Positions 55,154 to 64,000 of a stretch of DNA of 64,000 nt are shown one piece after another. The translations under genes were made by a program, and so were the position numbers. The notes below the pieces were generated by a model. The model had not been told where the DNA came from. It saw only the letters and a list, made by a program, of their open reading frames with translations, and made no database searches. Every line of letters begins with the position of its first letter. Position 1 is the stretch's first letter. Source of the stretch: Moritella viscosa (GTDB lineage Bacteria > Pseudomonadota > Gammaproteobacteria > Enterobacterales > Moritellaceae); contig LN554852.1 of the NCBI GenBank assembly GCA_000953735.1, positions 2,615,846 to 2,679,845 on the forward strand. Reading direction: 5' to 3'.

Positions 55154-58100
55154 ATGAAATCAACAGCTATTCTTTCTCTACCGTTACCGAAAAAGCAAGG
55201 CGATAAGATCGCCTACGGTAACCTTGTTGGCAGTAGCCTCGCATTCACACTTGCAGAGCTGTGTTCACAAACAAATTCCCCTATCCTTGCGGTTGTTGCA
55301 GATACCCCAAGTGCCTTAAAACTTGAACAAGAAGTACGTCATTTTTTAGCGGATGATAAACCCTTAGTAACCTTCCCTGATTGGGAAACATTGCCCTATG
55401 ATAACTTCTCGCCACACCAAGATATTATCTCGCAACGTATTCATGCCCTGCACCGTTTTCAGCAGACGACTAGCGGGCTGATTATTGTATCGGTCAATAC
55501 TTTGATGCAACGTATCGCCCCGGTAAGTTTTCTAGCCCAGCATAGCTTGATCGTCAAAACAGGCGATAAAATTGATATGCATGCAATGCGCCAACGTTTA
55601 GAAACCAGTGGTTACAATGCTGTAGACCAAGTATTAGAGCACGGTGAATTTTCTGCTCGCGGTTCAATTCTAGATCTGTATCCAATGGGCAGTAATTCAC
55701 CGTTTCGAATCGATTTCTTTGATGACGAAGTAGAAGAAATTCGCGGTTTTAACACCGAGACTCAGCGCTCTGAGGGTACCCTTAAAGCCATTAATTTATT
55801 ACCTGCGCACGAATTTCCAACAGATGATAAAGCGATTGAATTATTCCGTCAGCAGTTTAGAGCATTGTTTACGCCATCGCGTGAAGCTGAATCCATTTAT
55901 CAGCAAGTAAGCAAAGGTTTCTTACCAACAGGTATTGAGTATTATCACCCGTTATTCTTAACTGAAACTGCCACGTTATTTGATTATTTACCGAAGCAAT
56001 TAATTATTGCTCAAGTGGGTGAATTACATCAGGCATCACAAGTGTTTTTTCAAGATATTGAAAAGCGCTACGAAGACCGACGTCATGATATTCAACGTCC
56101 ATTGCTTACACCGAGTTCACTTTACTTACCTGTTGCAGAACTATTCCAAGCACTTGGCCAGTACACGAAAGTAAGCCTAAGCAATGAAAGATTGAATGAA
56201 AAATCAGGTAATACCAACTTAAGCTTTAGTTCTTTACCTGAAATATCAGTTAACCATCAGAAAAAAGCCCCGCTTGCACCCTTGCTTGAATTTATCGAAG
56301 GGTTTGACGGCAAGATTATTTTTAGTGTTGAATCTGAAGGTCGCCGCGAAACATTATTAGAGTTACTTGAGAAAACCAAGTTAAAACCAAAAGCAATAAC
56401 CAGTATTGCTAAATTTCTAAAAGCTAAGCCTACTATTGGTATTTGGGTTAGTCAGTGTGAAAACAGTTTTATTATTGACGATCTTAATGTCGCTATCATT
56501 TGTGAAAATGAACTGCTTGGTCACAAGATCATCCAGCGCCGCCGTACCGATAAAAAAATACAAGCAAACAATGATGCGCTAGTACGAAACCTCACAGAGT
56601 TAAGTATCGGTCAACCTGTTGTACATATCGAGCATGGCGTCGGTCGTTTTCTCGGCCTACAGATTATTGCCAACGCAGGGATGGAAACCGAGTTTTTAAC
56701 TCTTGAATATGCCAATGCAGCCAAGCTCTATGTACCCGTTTCAGCATTACACCTTATCAGTCGTTATAGCGGTGCAGGTGAAGCATCAGCTCCCCTACAT
56801 AAACTAGGCAGTGATAGTTGGGTAAAATCCAAAACTAAAGCAATGGAACGTGTTCGAGATGTTGCTGCTGAATTATTAGATATCTATGCACAACGCGCAG
56901 CCAAAAGTGGTTTTCAATATAAATGCGACAAAGAATCGTATGTAGCTTTTGCTGATGGTTTCCCATTTGAAGAAACAGATGATCAGAAAACGGCAATTCA
57001 AGCCGTACTAGATGATATGCGCCAAGACAAAACCATGGATCGTCTCGTATGTGGTGACGTGGGCTTTGGCAAAACAGAAGTAGCAATGCGTGCAGCCTTC
57101 ATGGCAATGATGAACGACAAACAAGTCGCCGTGCTGGTACCGACCACCTTACTTGCTCAGCAGCATTTCGAAAATTTCAAAGATCGTTTTGCTAACTGGC
57201 CTGTACGTGTCGAAGTGATCTCTCGCTTTAAAACAGCCAAAGAACAAAAACTTATTTTGGCTGATGTAAAAGCGGGTAAAGTTGATTTACTGATCGGAAC
57301 ACATAAATTACTCAGTAATAAAATTGAGTTTGCCGATCTTGGTTTACTTATTATTGACGAAGAACATCGTTTTGGTGTCCGTCAAAAAGAAAAAGTCAAA
57401 GCGCTACGTGCCGACATTGATATTTTAACACTAACAGCAACGCCAATTCCAAGAACGCTGAATATGGCCATGAATGGCATGCGTGATTTATCAATCATAG
57501 CAACCCCACCAGCAAAACGTTTAGCCGTTAAGACATTTGTCCGTCAATACGAGGACAATGTAGTAAAAGAAGCAATCATGCGTGAGATCATGCGTGGTGG
57601 TCAGGTTTATTTCTTACATAACAATGTCGACTCGATAGATAAAACAGCAGAAGCACTGTCATTACTCCTACCTGAAGCGCGTATTGTTACGGCCCACGGA
57701 CAAATGGCAGAACGTGAATTAGAATCCGTTATGGCTGATTTCTATCATCAACGTTTCAATGTACTGGTATGTACAACCATTATCGAAACGGGTATCGACA
57801 TCCCGACTGCCAATACAATTATTATGGATCGTGCAGATCATCTCGGTTTAGCACAACTTCATCAATTACGTGGTCGTGTTGGTCGTTCTCATCACCAAGC
57901 CTATGCCTACTTATTAACGCCACACCCTAAACGCATCACCAGCGACGCTAAAAAACGTCTTGAGGCTATTGCATCATTAGAAGATCTTGGCGCAGGTTTC
58001 ACCTTAGCAACACACGATCTTGAGATCCGTGGGGCAGGTGAACTATTAGGTGATGAACAAAGCGGTCAAATAACCTCTGTTGGTTTCTCCTTGTATATGG

Positions 58101-58630
58101 AAATGCTCGACCAGGCAGTGAAAAGCATCAAAGAAGGTAAATCAGTTTCGCTTGAAGAAGCACTTAAAAATCAAACTGAAATTGAACTGCGTGTGCCCGC
58201 ACTATTACCAGATGATTACATTCATGACGTTAATATACGTTTATCCCTGTATAAACGTATCGCAAGTTGTCAAAATGAAGAACAGTTACGTGAAGTTCAA
58301 GTTGAACTTATTGACCGTTTTGGATTATTACCTGACAATGCTAAAAACTTGATCCGTCAAACCGAGTTAAAATTACAAGCTGAGCCTTTAGGTATTAAAC
58401 GACTTGAAATAGGTCCCGCTGGTGGCTATATTAGCTTTGGTGAAGATAACCAGGTTGATATAGGTTATCTTATCCGTCTAATCCAGCAACAACCTCGTGT
58501 GTATAGCATGGATGGACCATCAAAATTGAAGTTTGCAATCAAATCACCGGATGCAAAAGATCGTGTTAAATTAGTAGAAGCAATGCTAGTTGAATTTGCA
58601 AAAAATAAGATTGCAGGAGTTAAACGTTGA
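55154..58630 (+). CDS. mfd: Transcription-repair coupling factor
   Basis: 1158 residues, full length. The N-terminal UvrB-homology part (LPYDNFSPHQDIISQRI), the RNA-polymerase-interacting domain (PVVHIEHGVGRFLGL, about 493), and the RecG-like helicase are all present: CGDVGFGKTEVAMRAAF (Walker A, about 633), IIDEEHRFGVRQKEK (about 732), TATPIPRTLNMA and RGRVGRSHHQAYAYLL. A C-terminal TRCF domain closes the protein. It removes stalled RNA polymerase at lesions and recruits UvrA. It overlaps csiV by four bases. Confidence 0.97.
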   Translation: MKSTAILSLPLPKKQGDKIAYGNLVGSSLAFTLAELCSQTNSPILAVVADTPSALKLEQEVRHFLADDKPLVTFPDWETLPYDNFSPHQDIISQRIHALHRFQQTTSGLIIVSVNTLMQRIAPVSFLAQHSLIVKTGDKIDMHAMRQRLETSGYNAVDQVLEHGEFSARGSILDLYPMGSNSPFRIDFFDDEVEEIRGFNTETQRSEGTLKAINLLPAHEFPTDDKAIELFRQQFRALFTPSREAESIYQQVSKGFLPTGIEYYHPLFLTETATLFDYLPKQLIIAQVGELHQASQVFFQDIEKRYEDRRHDIQRPLLTPSSLYLPVAELFQALGQYTKVSLSNERLNEKSGNTNLSFSSLPEISVNHQKKAPLAPLLEFIEGFDGKIIFSVESEGRRETLLELLEKTKLKPKAITSIAKFLKAKPTIGIWVSQCENSFIIDDLNVAIICENELLGHKIIQRRRTDKKIQANNDALVRNLTELSIGQPVVHIEHGVGRFLGLQIIANAGMETEFLTLEYANAAKLYVPVSALHLISRYSGAGEASAPLHKLGSDSWVKSKTKAMERVRDVAAELLDIYAQRAAKSGFQYKCDKESYVAFADGFPFEETDDQKTAIQAVLDDMRQDKTMDRLVCGDVGFGKTEVAMRAAFMAMMNDKQVAVLVPTTLLAQQHFENFKDRFANWPVRVEVISRFKTAKEQKLILADVKAGKVDLLIGTHKLLSNKIEFADLGLLIIDEEHRFGVRQKEKVKALRADIDILTLTATPIPRTLNMAMNGMRDLSIIATPPAKRLAVKTFVRQYEDNVVKEAIMREIMRGGQVYFLHNNVDSIDKTAEALSLLLPEARIVTAHGQMAERELESVMADFYHQRFNVLVCTTIIETGIDIPTANTIIMDRADHLGLAQLHQLRGRVGRSHHQAYAYLLTPHPKRITSDAKKRLEAIASLEDLGAGFTLATHDLEIRGAGELLGDEQSGQITSVGFSLYMEMLDQAVKSIKEGKSVSLEEALKNQTEIELRVPALLPDDYIHDVNIRLSLYKRIASCQNEEQLREVQVELIDRFGLLPDNAKNLIRQTELKLQAEPLGIKRLEIGPAGGYISFGEDNQVDIGYLIRLIQQQPRVYSMDGPSKLKFAIKSPDAKDRVKLVEAMLVEFAKNKIAGVKR

Positions 58631-59937
58631 AAAAATCGTTAATCAGTTTATTAGTCGGTTTATCTGTTAGTAGTTCATTCGCAGTAAGTGCCGCTGAAGA
58701 AGAGCGTTGGTTTGAAGTCGAAGTTATTTTATTCGAACGTAATGTCAATCCAGCTAAAGTGATTGAACATTGGGATCAAGCCGTATATCCAACGTATTCA
58801 AAAAAAAATAAAGACCCGATGTCATTATTCATTAACAATGACAATCTGCTCACACCAAACGGTGATGATAATACCAATGCGCACGCTTTTGCTAACGATA
58901 CGATAACAACAGGCTTACAACCTACGCTTATCGACGATAGCGATACGTTACCTATATACGGTGAAGATGACAGCCTACAGGCTGTCACTAAAACAGATAT
59001 AAACAGCGATATAATTAAATCAACGCATGTTGTCATTGATGGTGCAAATTTAAAAGATAACGCCAAAGACCCTACCCTACAAATTGTGCCAGCAAATGAG
59101 TTACAACTGAATCAGCAATTTTCAGCACTAAACGATCATGCCAATTACAATGTTGTTTTACATTCTGCATGGCGCATGCAGCCTAAAACACGACATGACG
59201 CCATACCAATTCGTCTGTTCGCGGGTCAAAATTACCAACAGCAATATCAGTTGAATGGTGATGTAATAATCAAGAAAGCCGCACAGACTGAATCACCTCA
59301 AATAGCGACTGCCATGACTAGTAATGCTAGTTCGATGACAAATGAATCAAATGTAATCGATTTAGATAATGCAGCAACCATCGATGATGGTGTTATTGTT
59401 CAAGCAAGCGATGTTGCATCGATTTCAGAACCGACAGCTGCAGTTTGGAAAATTGATGGTGAATTAACGATATACCTAGAGCATTATCTTTACGCAAAGA
59501 CAAATTTATTTGTACGTAAAGAAGGCACTAAAGTTATTCCTGCAACTCAAATTGATGGTGTGGTTACGGCTAAAGACGCTGTAACAACAAATGCTGAAAA
59601 TATAGATTTGTTGAAACTGCTCGGTATTCATTTAGAACCTAAACAAGCAGAGCACAATGAAATAGCGTTGGCCGATAAACAAGTCAAACTCAATGCTAAA
59701 GCAAAATATCTTAAGGTTGGTGAAGCCACCGAAAATGATGCTCAACTTAACGAATCTGTTAATAATGCACAACTGAATGATAAAACCGTCCCCTTCTTAA
59801 ATAGCTATCCAATGCAGCAATTACGCGTGATCCGCAGTGGCGAAATCCACTATCTTGATCACCCTATGTTTGGCATGCTAATTCAAATAAGAAAGTATGA
59901 GCCGCCTGTACCAAAAGAAATTGAGGCAACCCAATAA
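58627..59937 (+). CDS. csiV: CsiV-like cell-shape protein
   Basis: 436 residues. Signal peptide (MKKSLISLLVGLSVSSSFAVSAA) then EERWFEVEVILFERN, the CsiV start. The middle is a low-complexity, Asp/Asn/Ala-rich stretch (about 70-300). The end has PMQQLRVIRSGEIHYLDHPMFGMLIQIRKYEPP. CsiV in Vibrio binds LpoA/PBP1A-related peptidoglycan synthesis in the periplasm and lies directly after mfd, as here. It overlaps mfd by four bases (start TTG at 58627). Confidence 0.88.
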   Translation: MKKSLISLLVGLSVSSSFAVSAAEEERWFEVEVILFERNVNPAKVIEHWDQAVYPTYSKKNKDPMSLFINNDNLLTPNGDDNTNAHAFANDTITTGLQPTLIDDSDTLPIYGEDDSLQAVTKTDINSDIIKSTHVVIDGANLKDNAKDPTLQIVPANELQLNQQFSALNDHANYNVVLHSAWRMQPKTRHDAIPIRLFAGQNYQQQYQLNGDVIIKKAAQTESPQIATAMTSNASSMTNESNVIDLDNAATIDDGVIVQASDVASISEPTAAVWKIDGELTIYLEHYLYAKTNLFVRKEGTKVIPATQIDGVVTAKDAVTTNAENIDLLKLLGIHLEPKQAEHNEIALADKQVKLNAKAKYLKVGEATENDAQLNESVNNAQLNDKTVPFLNSYPMQQLRVIRSGEIHYLDHPMFGMLIQIRKYEPPVPKEIEATQ

Positions 59938-59948
59938 ACGTAAAATTA

Positions 59949-61805
59949 TTAATAGCCTTTGAACATAATCATCGTTAAAAAGGTTTTAAATATAATAATG
60001 ACATCTGCTTTAAGCCATCGAGTAAAACTCGTTAGGTTTAAAGCATATGTATGATCCCAATAGAGTTTATTTTGAACATCTTCAATGCAAGTATCTGCAC
60101 CTTGAGATATTTGTGCTAACCCCGTTATACCAGGCCTAACACCGTGAGTACGTTCTAAATAATACGGGATTTTCTCTTCTAATTTTCCACAAAAAAGAGG
60201 CCGTTCAGGTCTTGGCCCTACAATAGCCATGTCGCCAAGCAACACATTAACCAGTTGTGGTAACTCATCTATCCTCGACTTTCGCAAAAATCGACCTACA
60301 GACGTAGCTCTCCCATCTTGTTTTTCTGCCCAAACAGGACCTGATTTCGACTCTGATTCTAGCCCCATTGTTCTAAACTTAATGAGCATAAAAACTTCCA
60401 CGTATTCATGACGGATTACACCGACACGTAATTGACGATAAAAAACAGGCCCTTTAGAATTCAATTTAATCGCGAGTGCGATAAATGGTACAAAAGGGGC
60501 AATAATACACAATGTCACTATCGATATGATAATGTCAGAAATTCGTTTAGGAATAACGACGCTTTTTTTCTGAAAATCATTCGTATTTTCTCGCTCACTA
60601 TTAATTTTAATCCAAGCCCCCCGCTCTAAACCAAAAAGATAACGAATTCCACCATAAAAACTAGCCATATAACCAACTGCTATATAATAAAGTGATGCCC
60701 AGGGTTGACGAACGGGCGCTAAATCAAACAATAACCCCACAGCCGAGCCACCATACAAACAGCATTGACTAATCCATAAGAACCAAGCTAGATTAGCAAT
60801 AATGGTAGATTCACTGTTTGTTAGAAAAAATGTGAACACAAATAAAACCAATAAATTAAATGGCATTAATGTCCGTAAGAATTTACCACTAAAAAAATTA
60901 AACCCAGTCAGTCCATGCCGCGATGACAATAAATTCCTAAGCCGCAGCACCTGTTGAACATTACCAGCGCCAATGCGGGTACGTCGTGAAAAATCATCAG
61001 ACTCACTAGTTGCCTCCATTTCAATAATCGAAATTCGTTCATCTAAAACAGCCCTATATCCACGGCTGACTAATAACATAGGAAATACAAAGTCATCATT
61101 AATGGTATCAAACGGGATTTCTTCAAATAATGCAGCTTTAATTGCATATAAAGCCCCCGGAGGTCCAATAATTGACCCCGTGACACTTTCTGCTTTACGA
61201 ATATTTCGTTGGTACTTCCAATAATGAGCTTCACCTTTCGACCCATCTTCATATAGCTGATAGTCACCCGTTACAATACCTATATCATCCTCAGACATCC
61301 TATAAGCAAATATCTGCATAGCATCAATGGAAATCAACGCACTGACATCACTTAAAACTAAAATATCGGACTTTTCTTTATATCGCCTTAGTAGTTTATT
61401 AATGACATGAACCTTACCATGATTTTCTTTGTTCACATCTAATTCAATATGCATGCTATGCAATTCAAACTGCGCTAAGTATTGCTCTGCGACTTCAACT
61501 GAGTTATCTGAACAACCATCAAACCCGAGTACAACATTCAATTTATCAACCGGATAATCGAGCATTAGTAGATTTGTCAGCTTATCCCCTAAGTACTTGG
61601 CTTCGTTATAGACAGGCATGACAATTGTTATTATAGGGAGCCCATCATCAACATCATTTGATACATATTTTCGTGATTTAAATGTATCATTTTTTTTCTC
61701 TTTCACTTTACAATTTGCATATAATTGCAAAATTTTGGGGTAAGCCCAATGATGATAAATGAATAAGTTAATCGATAATATCGCCCCAAACAGAAGCCAA
61801 TCCAT
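59949..61805 (-). CDS. Fusion of GT2 glycosyltransferase and undecaprenyl-phosphate sugar transferase
   Basis: 618 residues with two catalytic domains. After an N-terminal membrane anchor comes a GT-A domain (about 55-290): ITIVMPVYNEAKYLGDKL, FDGCSDNS, LVLSDVSALI, INDDFVFPMLL and RRTRIGAGNVQQ, as in processive-type GT2 enzymes. After four helices (about 310-395) comes a bacterial sugar transferase domain (about 420-618): KRISDIIIS…, GPVFYRQLRVGV, LIKFRTM, LRKSRIDELPQLVNVLLGDMAIVGPRPERP, and HGVRPGITGLAQISQGAD. It may both start and extend a lipid-linked oligosaccharide. The fusion is unusual. Two bases follow the GT4 gene stop. Confidence 0.88.
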   Translation of the reverse strand: MDWLLFGAILSINLFIYHHWAYPKILQLYANCKVKEKKNDTFKSRKYVSNDVDDGLPIITIVMPVYNEAKYLGDKLTNLLMLDYPVDKLNVVLGFDGCSDNSVEVAEQYLAQFELHSMHIELDVNKENHGKVHVINKLLRRYKEKSDILVLSDVSALISIDAMQIFAYRMSEDDIGIVTGDYQLYEDGSKGEAHYWKYQRNIRKAESVTGSIIGPPGALYAIKAALFEEIPFDTINDDFVFPMLLVSRGYRAVLDERISIIEMEATSESDDFSRRTRIGAGNVQQVLRLRNLLSSRHGLTGFNFFSGKFLRTLMPFNLLVLFVFTFFLTNSESTIIANLAWFLWISQCCLYGGSAVGLLFDLAPVRQPWASLYYIAVGYMASFYGGIRYLFGLERGAWIKINSERENTNDFQKKSVVIPKRISDIIISIVTLCIIAPFVPFIALAIKLNSKGPVFYRQLRVGVIRHEYVEVFMLIKFRTMGLESESKSGPVWAEKQDGRATSVGRFLRKSRIDELPQLVNVLLGDMAIVGPRPERPLFCGKLEEKIPYYLERTHGVRPGITGLAQISQGADTCIEDVQNKLYWDHTYALNLTSFTRWLKADVIIIFKTFLTMIMFKGY

Positions 61806-61807
61806 AG

Positions 61808-62869
61808 CTACTCCTCAACAAGCTTGTTATAAGCTTTAATCATCTTTTTAATATCAAAATTCTGCTTAATGAAATCACGAGGATGATACTTACTACACAG
61901 TTTCATCTGTGCTTTAATTGCAATATGAAATTCATTCACAGTATGACGTTTAATTAATCGACCCGTTTGTTTACACACTCCCTCATGTACACCGCCAACA
62001 TCACTACAAACGACAGGAACGTTACAAGACTGAGCTTCTAATATTGACAAAGGAAGTCCCTCATTTGATGAAGTCAGAACAAATAGGTCTAGTTGATGAT
62101 AAAAACCAACCATATCATCTGTGTAACCAATGAATTTAACTTTAGTTGATAGGTCTAGTTCCTGCACTAAATTAACAAGGTTATGTTTTTCTGGGCCATC
62201 ACCAGCAATATATAGTTCGGCATTAGGAATGTCTGCGATCGCTTGAATTAATACGTCCAACGATTTTTCAGTGACAAGTCTTGCTGCGCAACCGATTTTA
62301 AAAACACGCGCGTTATTTTTATAGGGTTTATGATTTAGACTCGGTAAAAACTTTTCCGTATCAATGCCGTTTAAGATTGTGATAGGGTCAATATTACAGC
62401 CAAGCATACCGGATAGTTGTGCACCAACCGTTGACGCGTCGGCGACTAACGTTATTCTACCCAACCGCAACATTAACTTTGTCATCTGTAACTGTTTATG
62501 ATCCAATAAATGCCAAGCATCATGTTCAGTATGAATATGCTGTATGTTGGTTGACTTTAATATTGCCATACAACCATAAAGCAAAGGACCAATATGGTGA
62601 GTATGTATAACATCAGCCTCTAACTTTCTTAAGACTTTACGTAGCCGCCTTACTGTCGAAAGTTTAAATCCCGGTTTTTTTTCTAAAAAAACTAATCGTT
62701 CTTGATACCGTTTCAGCGCTGGCCAGTGAGCTAAACAAGCCGACTTTTCCCCCTCTAAAGCAACGATGTAAACCCTGATATCAGAATCTTGTAATCGCAT
62801 GATATCAATGACTAACTTTTCAATGCCACCCGGTTTTAGATGCTGAATAATTTCAACCATGATTTTCAT
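61808..62869 (-). CDS. GT4 family glycosyltransferase
   Basis: 353 residues, GT-B fold. N-terminal VEIIQHLKPGGIEKLVIDIM, central NGIDTEKFLPSL, then IAGDGPEKHNLV and SSNEGLPLSILEAQSCNVPVVCSDVGG, which hold the nucleotide-sugar site. It probably adds a sugar in exopolysaccharide assembly in the cytoplasm. The start at 62869 (MKIMVEI) has AAGGA eight bases upstream and overlaps the preceding gene by 17 bases; longer in-frame starts lie deeper in that gene. Confidence 0.9.
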   Translation of the reverse strand: MKIMVEIIQHLKPGGIEKLVIDIMRLQDSDIRVYIVALEGEKSACLAHWPALKRYQERLVFLEKKPGFKLSTVRRLRKVLRKLEADVIHTHHIGPLLYGCMAILKSTNIQHIHTEHDAWHLLDHKQLQMTKLMLRLGRITLVADASTVGAQLSGMLGCNIDPITILNGIDTEKFLPSLNHKPYKNNARVFKIGCAARLVTEKSLDVLIQAIADIPNAELYIAGDGPEKHNLVNLVQELDLSTKVKFIGYTDDMVGFYHQLDLFVLTSSNEGLPLSILEAQSCNVPVVCSDVGGVHEGVCKQTGRLIKRHTVNEFHIAIKAQMKLCSKYHPRDFIKQNFDIKKMIKAYNKLVEE

Positions 62870-64000
62870 TTTCAACATCCTTTTCATAATCAATCGCAGG
62901 TAATCGTACGATAATATCAATGTCATCAAACAGGCTTATTTTTTTTATGTGCCATAGCGTATCGTCTAATAATTCGACTATCACCGCCAAACCAATACCA
63001 CTACCTACGCCAGTAAATAAGCCAATAATGATGTATATGAAAATAGATAAATTGGAGGGATAACCTGGCGTAAAAGGCCTATCAATTACTTTGATTTTTT
63101 CAGGTTCTTCATGACGGCCTAACTCACCAGTCACTTTCGCCATCTCATGGCGGTTTAACAAATCATGATACAATTTCGTGTTAACCGTTAAATCACGCTT
63201 CAGAGCACTCAGCTCTTTCGCTACATCCGCTTCCATCGCGACGTTACTTGTTAAATGCTCCGATTGCTGTCGTAACATTGCAACTTCATTTTCTAGTTGT
63301 ATAACGCGCGATTGAGCTGATTGTAGATTCTCTAACTGAGATAATAACAATGATGGGACTTTACTTTCACCATTCCCGTTATCAACAACAGAAGCCAAAT
63401 TCCATAGCTGCTTTAACTGTTCATCTGTTAATGCCACATTTTTACTGAGTAATTTTTTTTGCTCATTTTTTAAATTATTTAACTGCAATTCGACAGATTG
63501 AACTTTAGAGTGGCTACGGGTATAACTTGCTTTTAATAGTGACAGTTTTGCTTCTGCAGCTACGATTTGCTCTTCAACTACACCGATCACGGGATTTGTT
63601 TGCGCCAATTTAAGCTTTAAGCTATTCAACTGACCATAAGCACCTGATAATTCGATATCTTTATCTCTTATCTCACTATAAATTGAAAATAAAGTCTGGT
63701 TATTTTGAATAAATAATTCAGGTAAAACCCCAAGATGTTTACGCCGAAAAGAGGCCATTTTTTCCTCCGCTACGACTAATTTATTACGTCTTAACTCTAG
63801 CTGTGCAAGTAGAAACTCCTCAGATGAAATAATCGACGCTCGACTTGGGGCCATTAAACTATCAATAAACAATTGACTAACAGAGCTCAAGATCGATTCC
63901 ATTTTATTTGGATCATCCCAACTCAAAGAGATAATCACGAGATCTGCGCCAGATAGCGTTAATATGATCGCATCTGAAAGTTGTTCAACAATTAAGTCTC
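62853..64000 (-). CDS. Polysaccharide chain-length (Wzz/GumC-like) protein, N-terminus beyond window
   Basis: The frame is open to the window edge; about 381 residues are visible. It carries long coiled coils (about half of the visible part, e.g. LELRRNKLVVAEEKMASFRRK; LQSAQSRVIQLENEVAMLRQQ), then VIDRPFTPGYPSNL before a C-terminal membrane helix (IFIYIIIGLFTGVGSGIGLAVIVELLDDTLW). This is the usual end of polysaccharide co-polymerases. It has no BY-kinase after the helix, only a tail of about 30 residues. It lies first among three closely spaced polysaccharide genes on this strand. Confidence 0.85.
   Translation of the reverse strand, partial: DLIVEQLSDAIILTLSGADLVIISLSWDDPNKMESILSSVSQLFIDSLMAPSRASIISSEEFLLAQLELRRNKLVVAEEKMASFRRKHLGVLPELFIQNNQTLFSIYSEIRDKDIELSGAYGQLNSLKLKLAQTNPVIGVVEEQIVAAEAKLSLLKASYTRSHSKVQSVELQLNNLKNEQKKLLSKNVALTDEQLKQLWNLASVVDNGNGESKVPSLLLSQLENLQSAQSRVIQLENEVAMLRQQSEHLTSNVAMEADVAKELSALKRDLTVNTKLYHDLLNRHEMAKVTGELGRHEEPEKIKVIDRPFTPGYPSNLSIFIYIIIGLFTGVGSGIGLAVIVELLDDTLWHIKKISLFDDIDIIVRLPAIDYEKDVENENHG

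Noticed and set aside
1-64000. CRISPR array, tRNA or rRNA genes, prophage
   Set aside because: No regularly spaced repeats, cloverleaf-like sequences or phage structural genes were recognised by eye.

Overview
The window is AT-rich, densely coded gammaproteobacterial DNA. Several features point to a marine member of the Vibrio/Shewanella/Moritella/Psychromonas group: a CsiV homologue behind mfd, lolCDE next to a PilZ gene and mfd, Rsd, a CydABX-DC block, a VpsLMNO-like exopolysaccharide operon, and Vibrio-type attC sites. The species cannot be fixed from the window alone, although Moritella or Psychromonas would fit.

Layout. (1) 1-6.7 kb: the 3' end of purC; a cluster of hypB, a large Fe-S/FAD/NAD(P)H oxidoreductase and hypA with no hydrogenase genes nearby; a COG2509 flavoprotein; and fdxA. 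(2) 6.9-15.1 kb: an accessory region of small, mostly unrelated genes, nearly all on the minus strand (two GNAT acetyltransferases, orphan pilin, two alpha/beta hydrolases, MFS transporter, DUF1272, ClbS/DfsB, DUF3781-like). Between several of them lie attC-like recombination sites. No integron integrase is visible, so this looks like a cassette array without an integrase (CALIN). One cassette gene at its his-proximal end is broken by a pentanucleotide repeat and a second frameshift. (3) 15.4-22.2 kb: the histidine operon hisL-hisGDCBHFI, with a His-codon leader and attenuator; hisA is missing from its usual place between hisH and hisF. (4) 22.2-23.3 kb: a complete IS1595-family element with perfect terminal repeats and an 8-bp target duplication, followed by rsd and an acyltransferase gene. 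(5) 24.7-32.2 kb: a GbsR/MarR-type regulator and cydABX-cydDC, behind two FNR-type boxes and a perfect 24-bp palindrome.

(6) 32.2-43.7 kb: exopolysaccharide region. A VpsL-M-N-O-like operon on the minus strand holds an initiating sugar transferase, an outer-membrane barrel, a Wza-like exporter and a Wzc-like kinase. Near it are a Wzx flippase, a Wzy/WaaL-type polymerase or ligase, a beta-helix protein and a frameshifted acyltransferase. (7) 43.7-59.9 kb: mainly housekeeping envelope and DNA genes: ycbK- and ycbB-like peptidoglycan enzymes, UPF0178, NYN nuclease, YfcH-like epimerase, a ComEC lacking its metallo-beta-lactamase domain, DUF2062, lolCDE, PilZ, mfd and csiV. (8) 59.9-64 kb: the start of a second polysaccharide cluster, with a GT2/sugar-transferase fusion, a GT4 transferase and a chain-length protein cut by the window edge.

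Points that most deserve checking: the missing hisA, the HypB-oxidoreductase-HypA module, the integrase-less cassette array with its repeat-broken gene, the cyd control region, the truncated ComEC and the GT2/sugar-transferase fusion.
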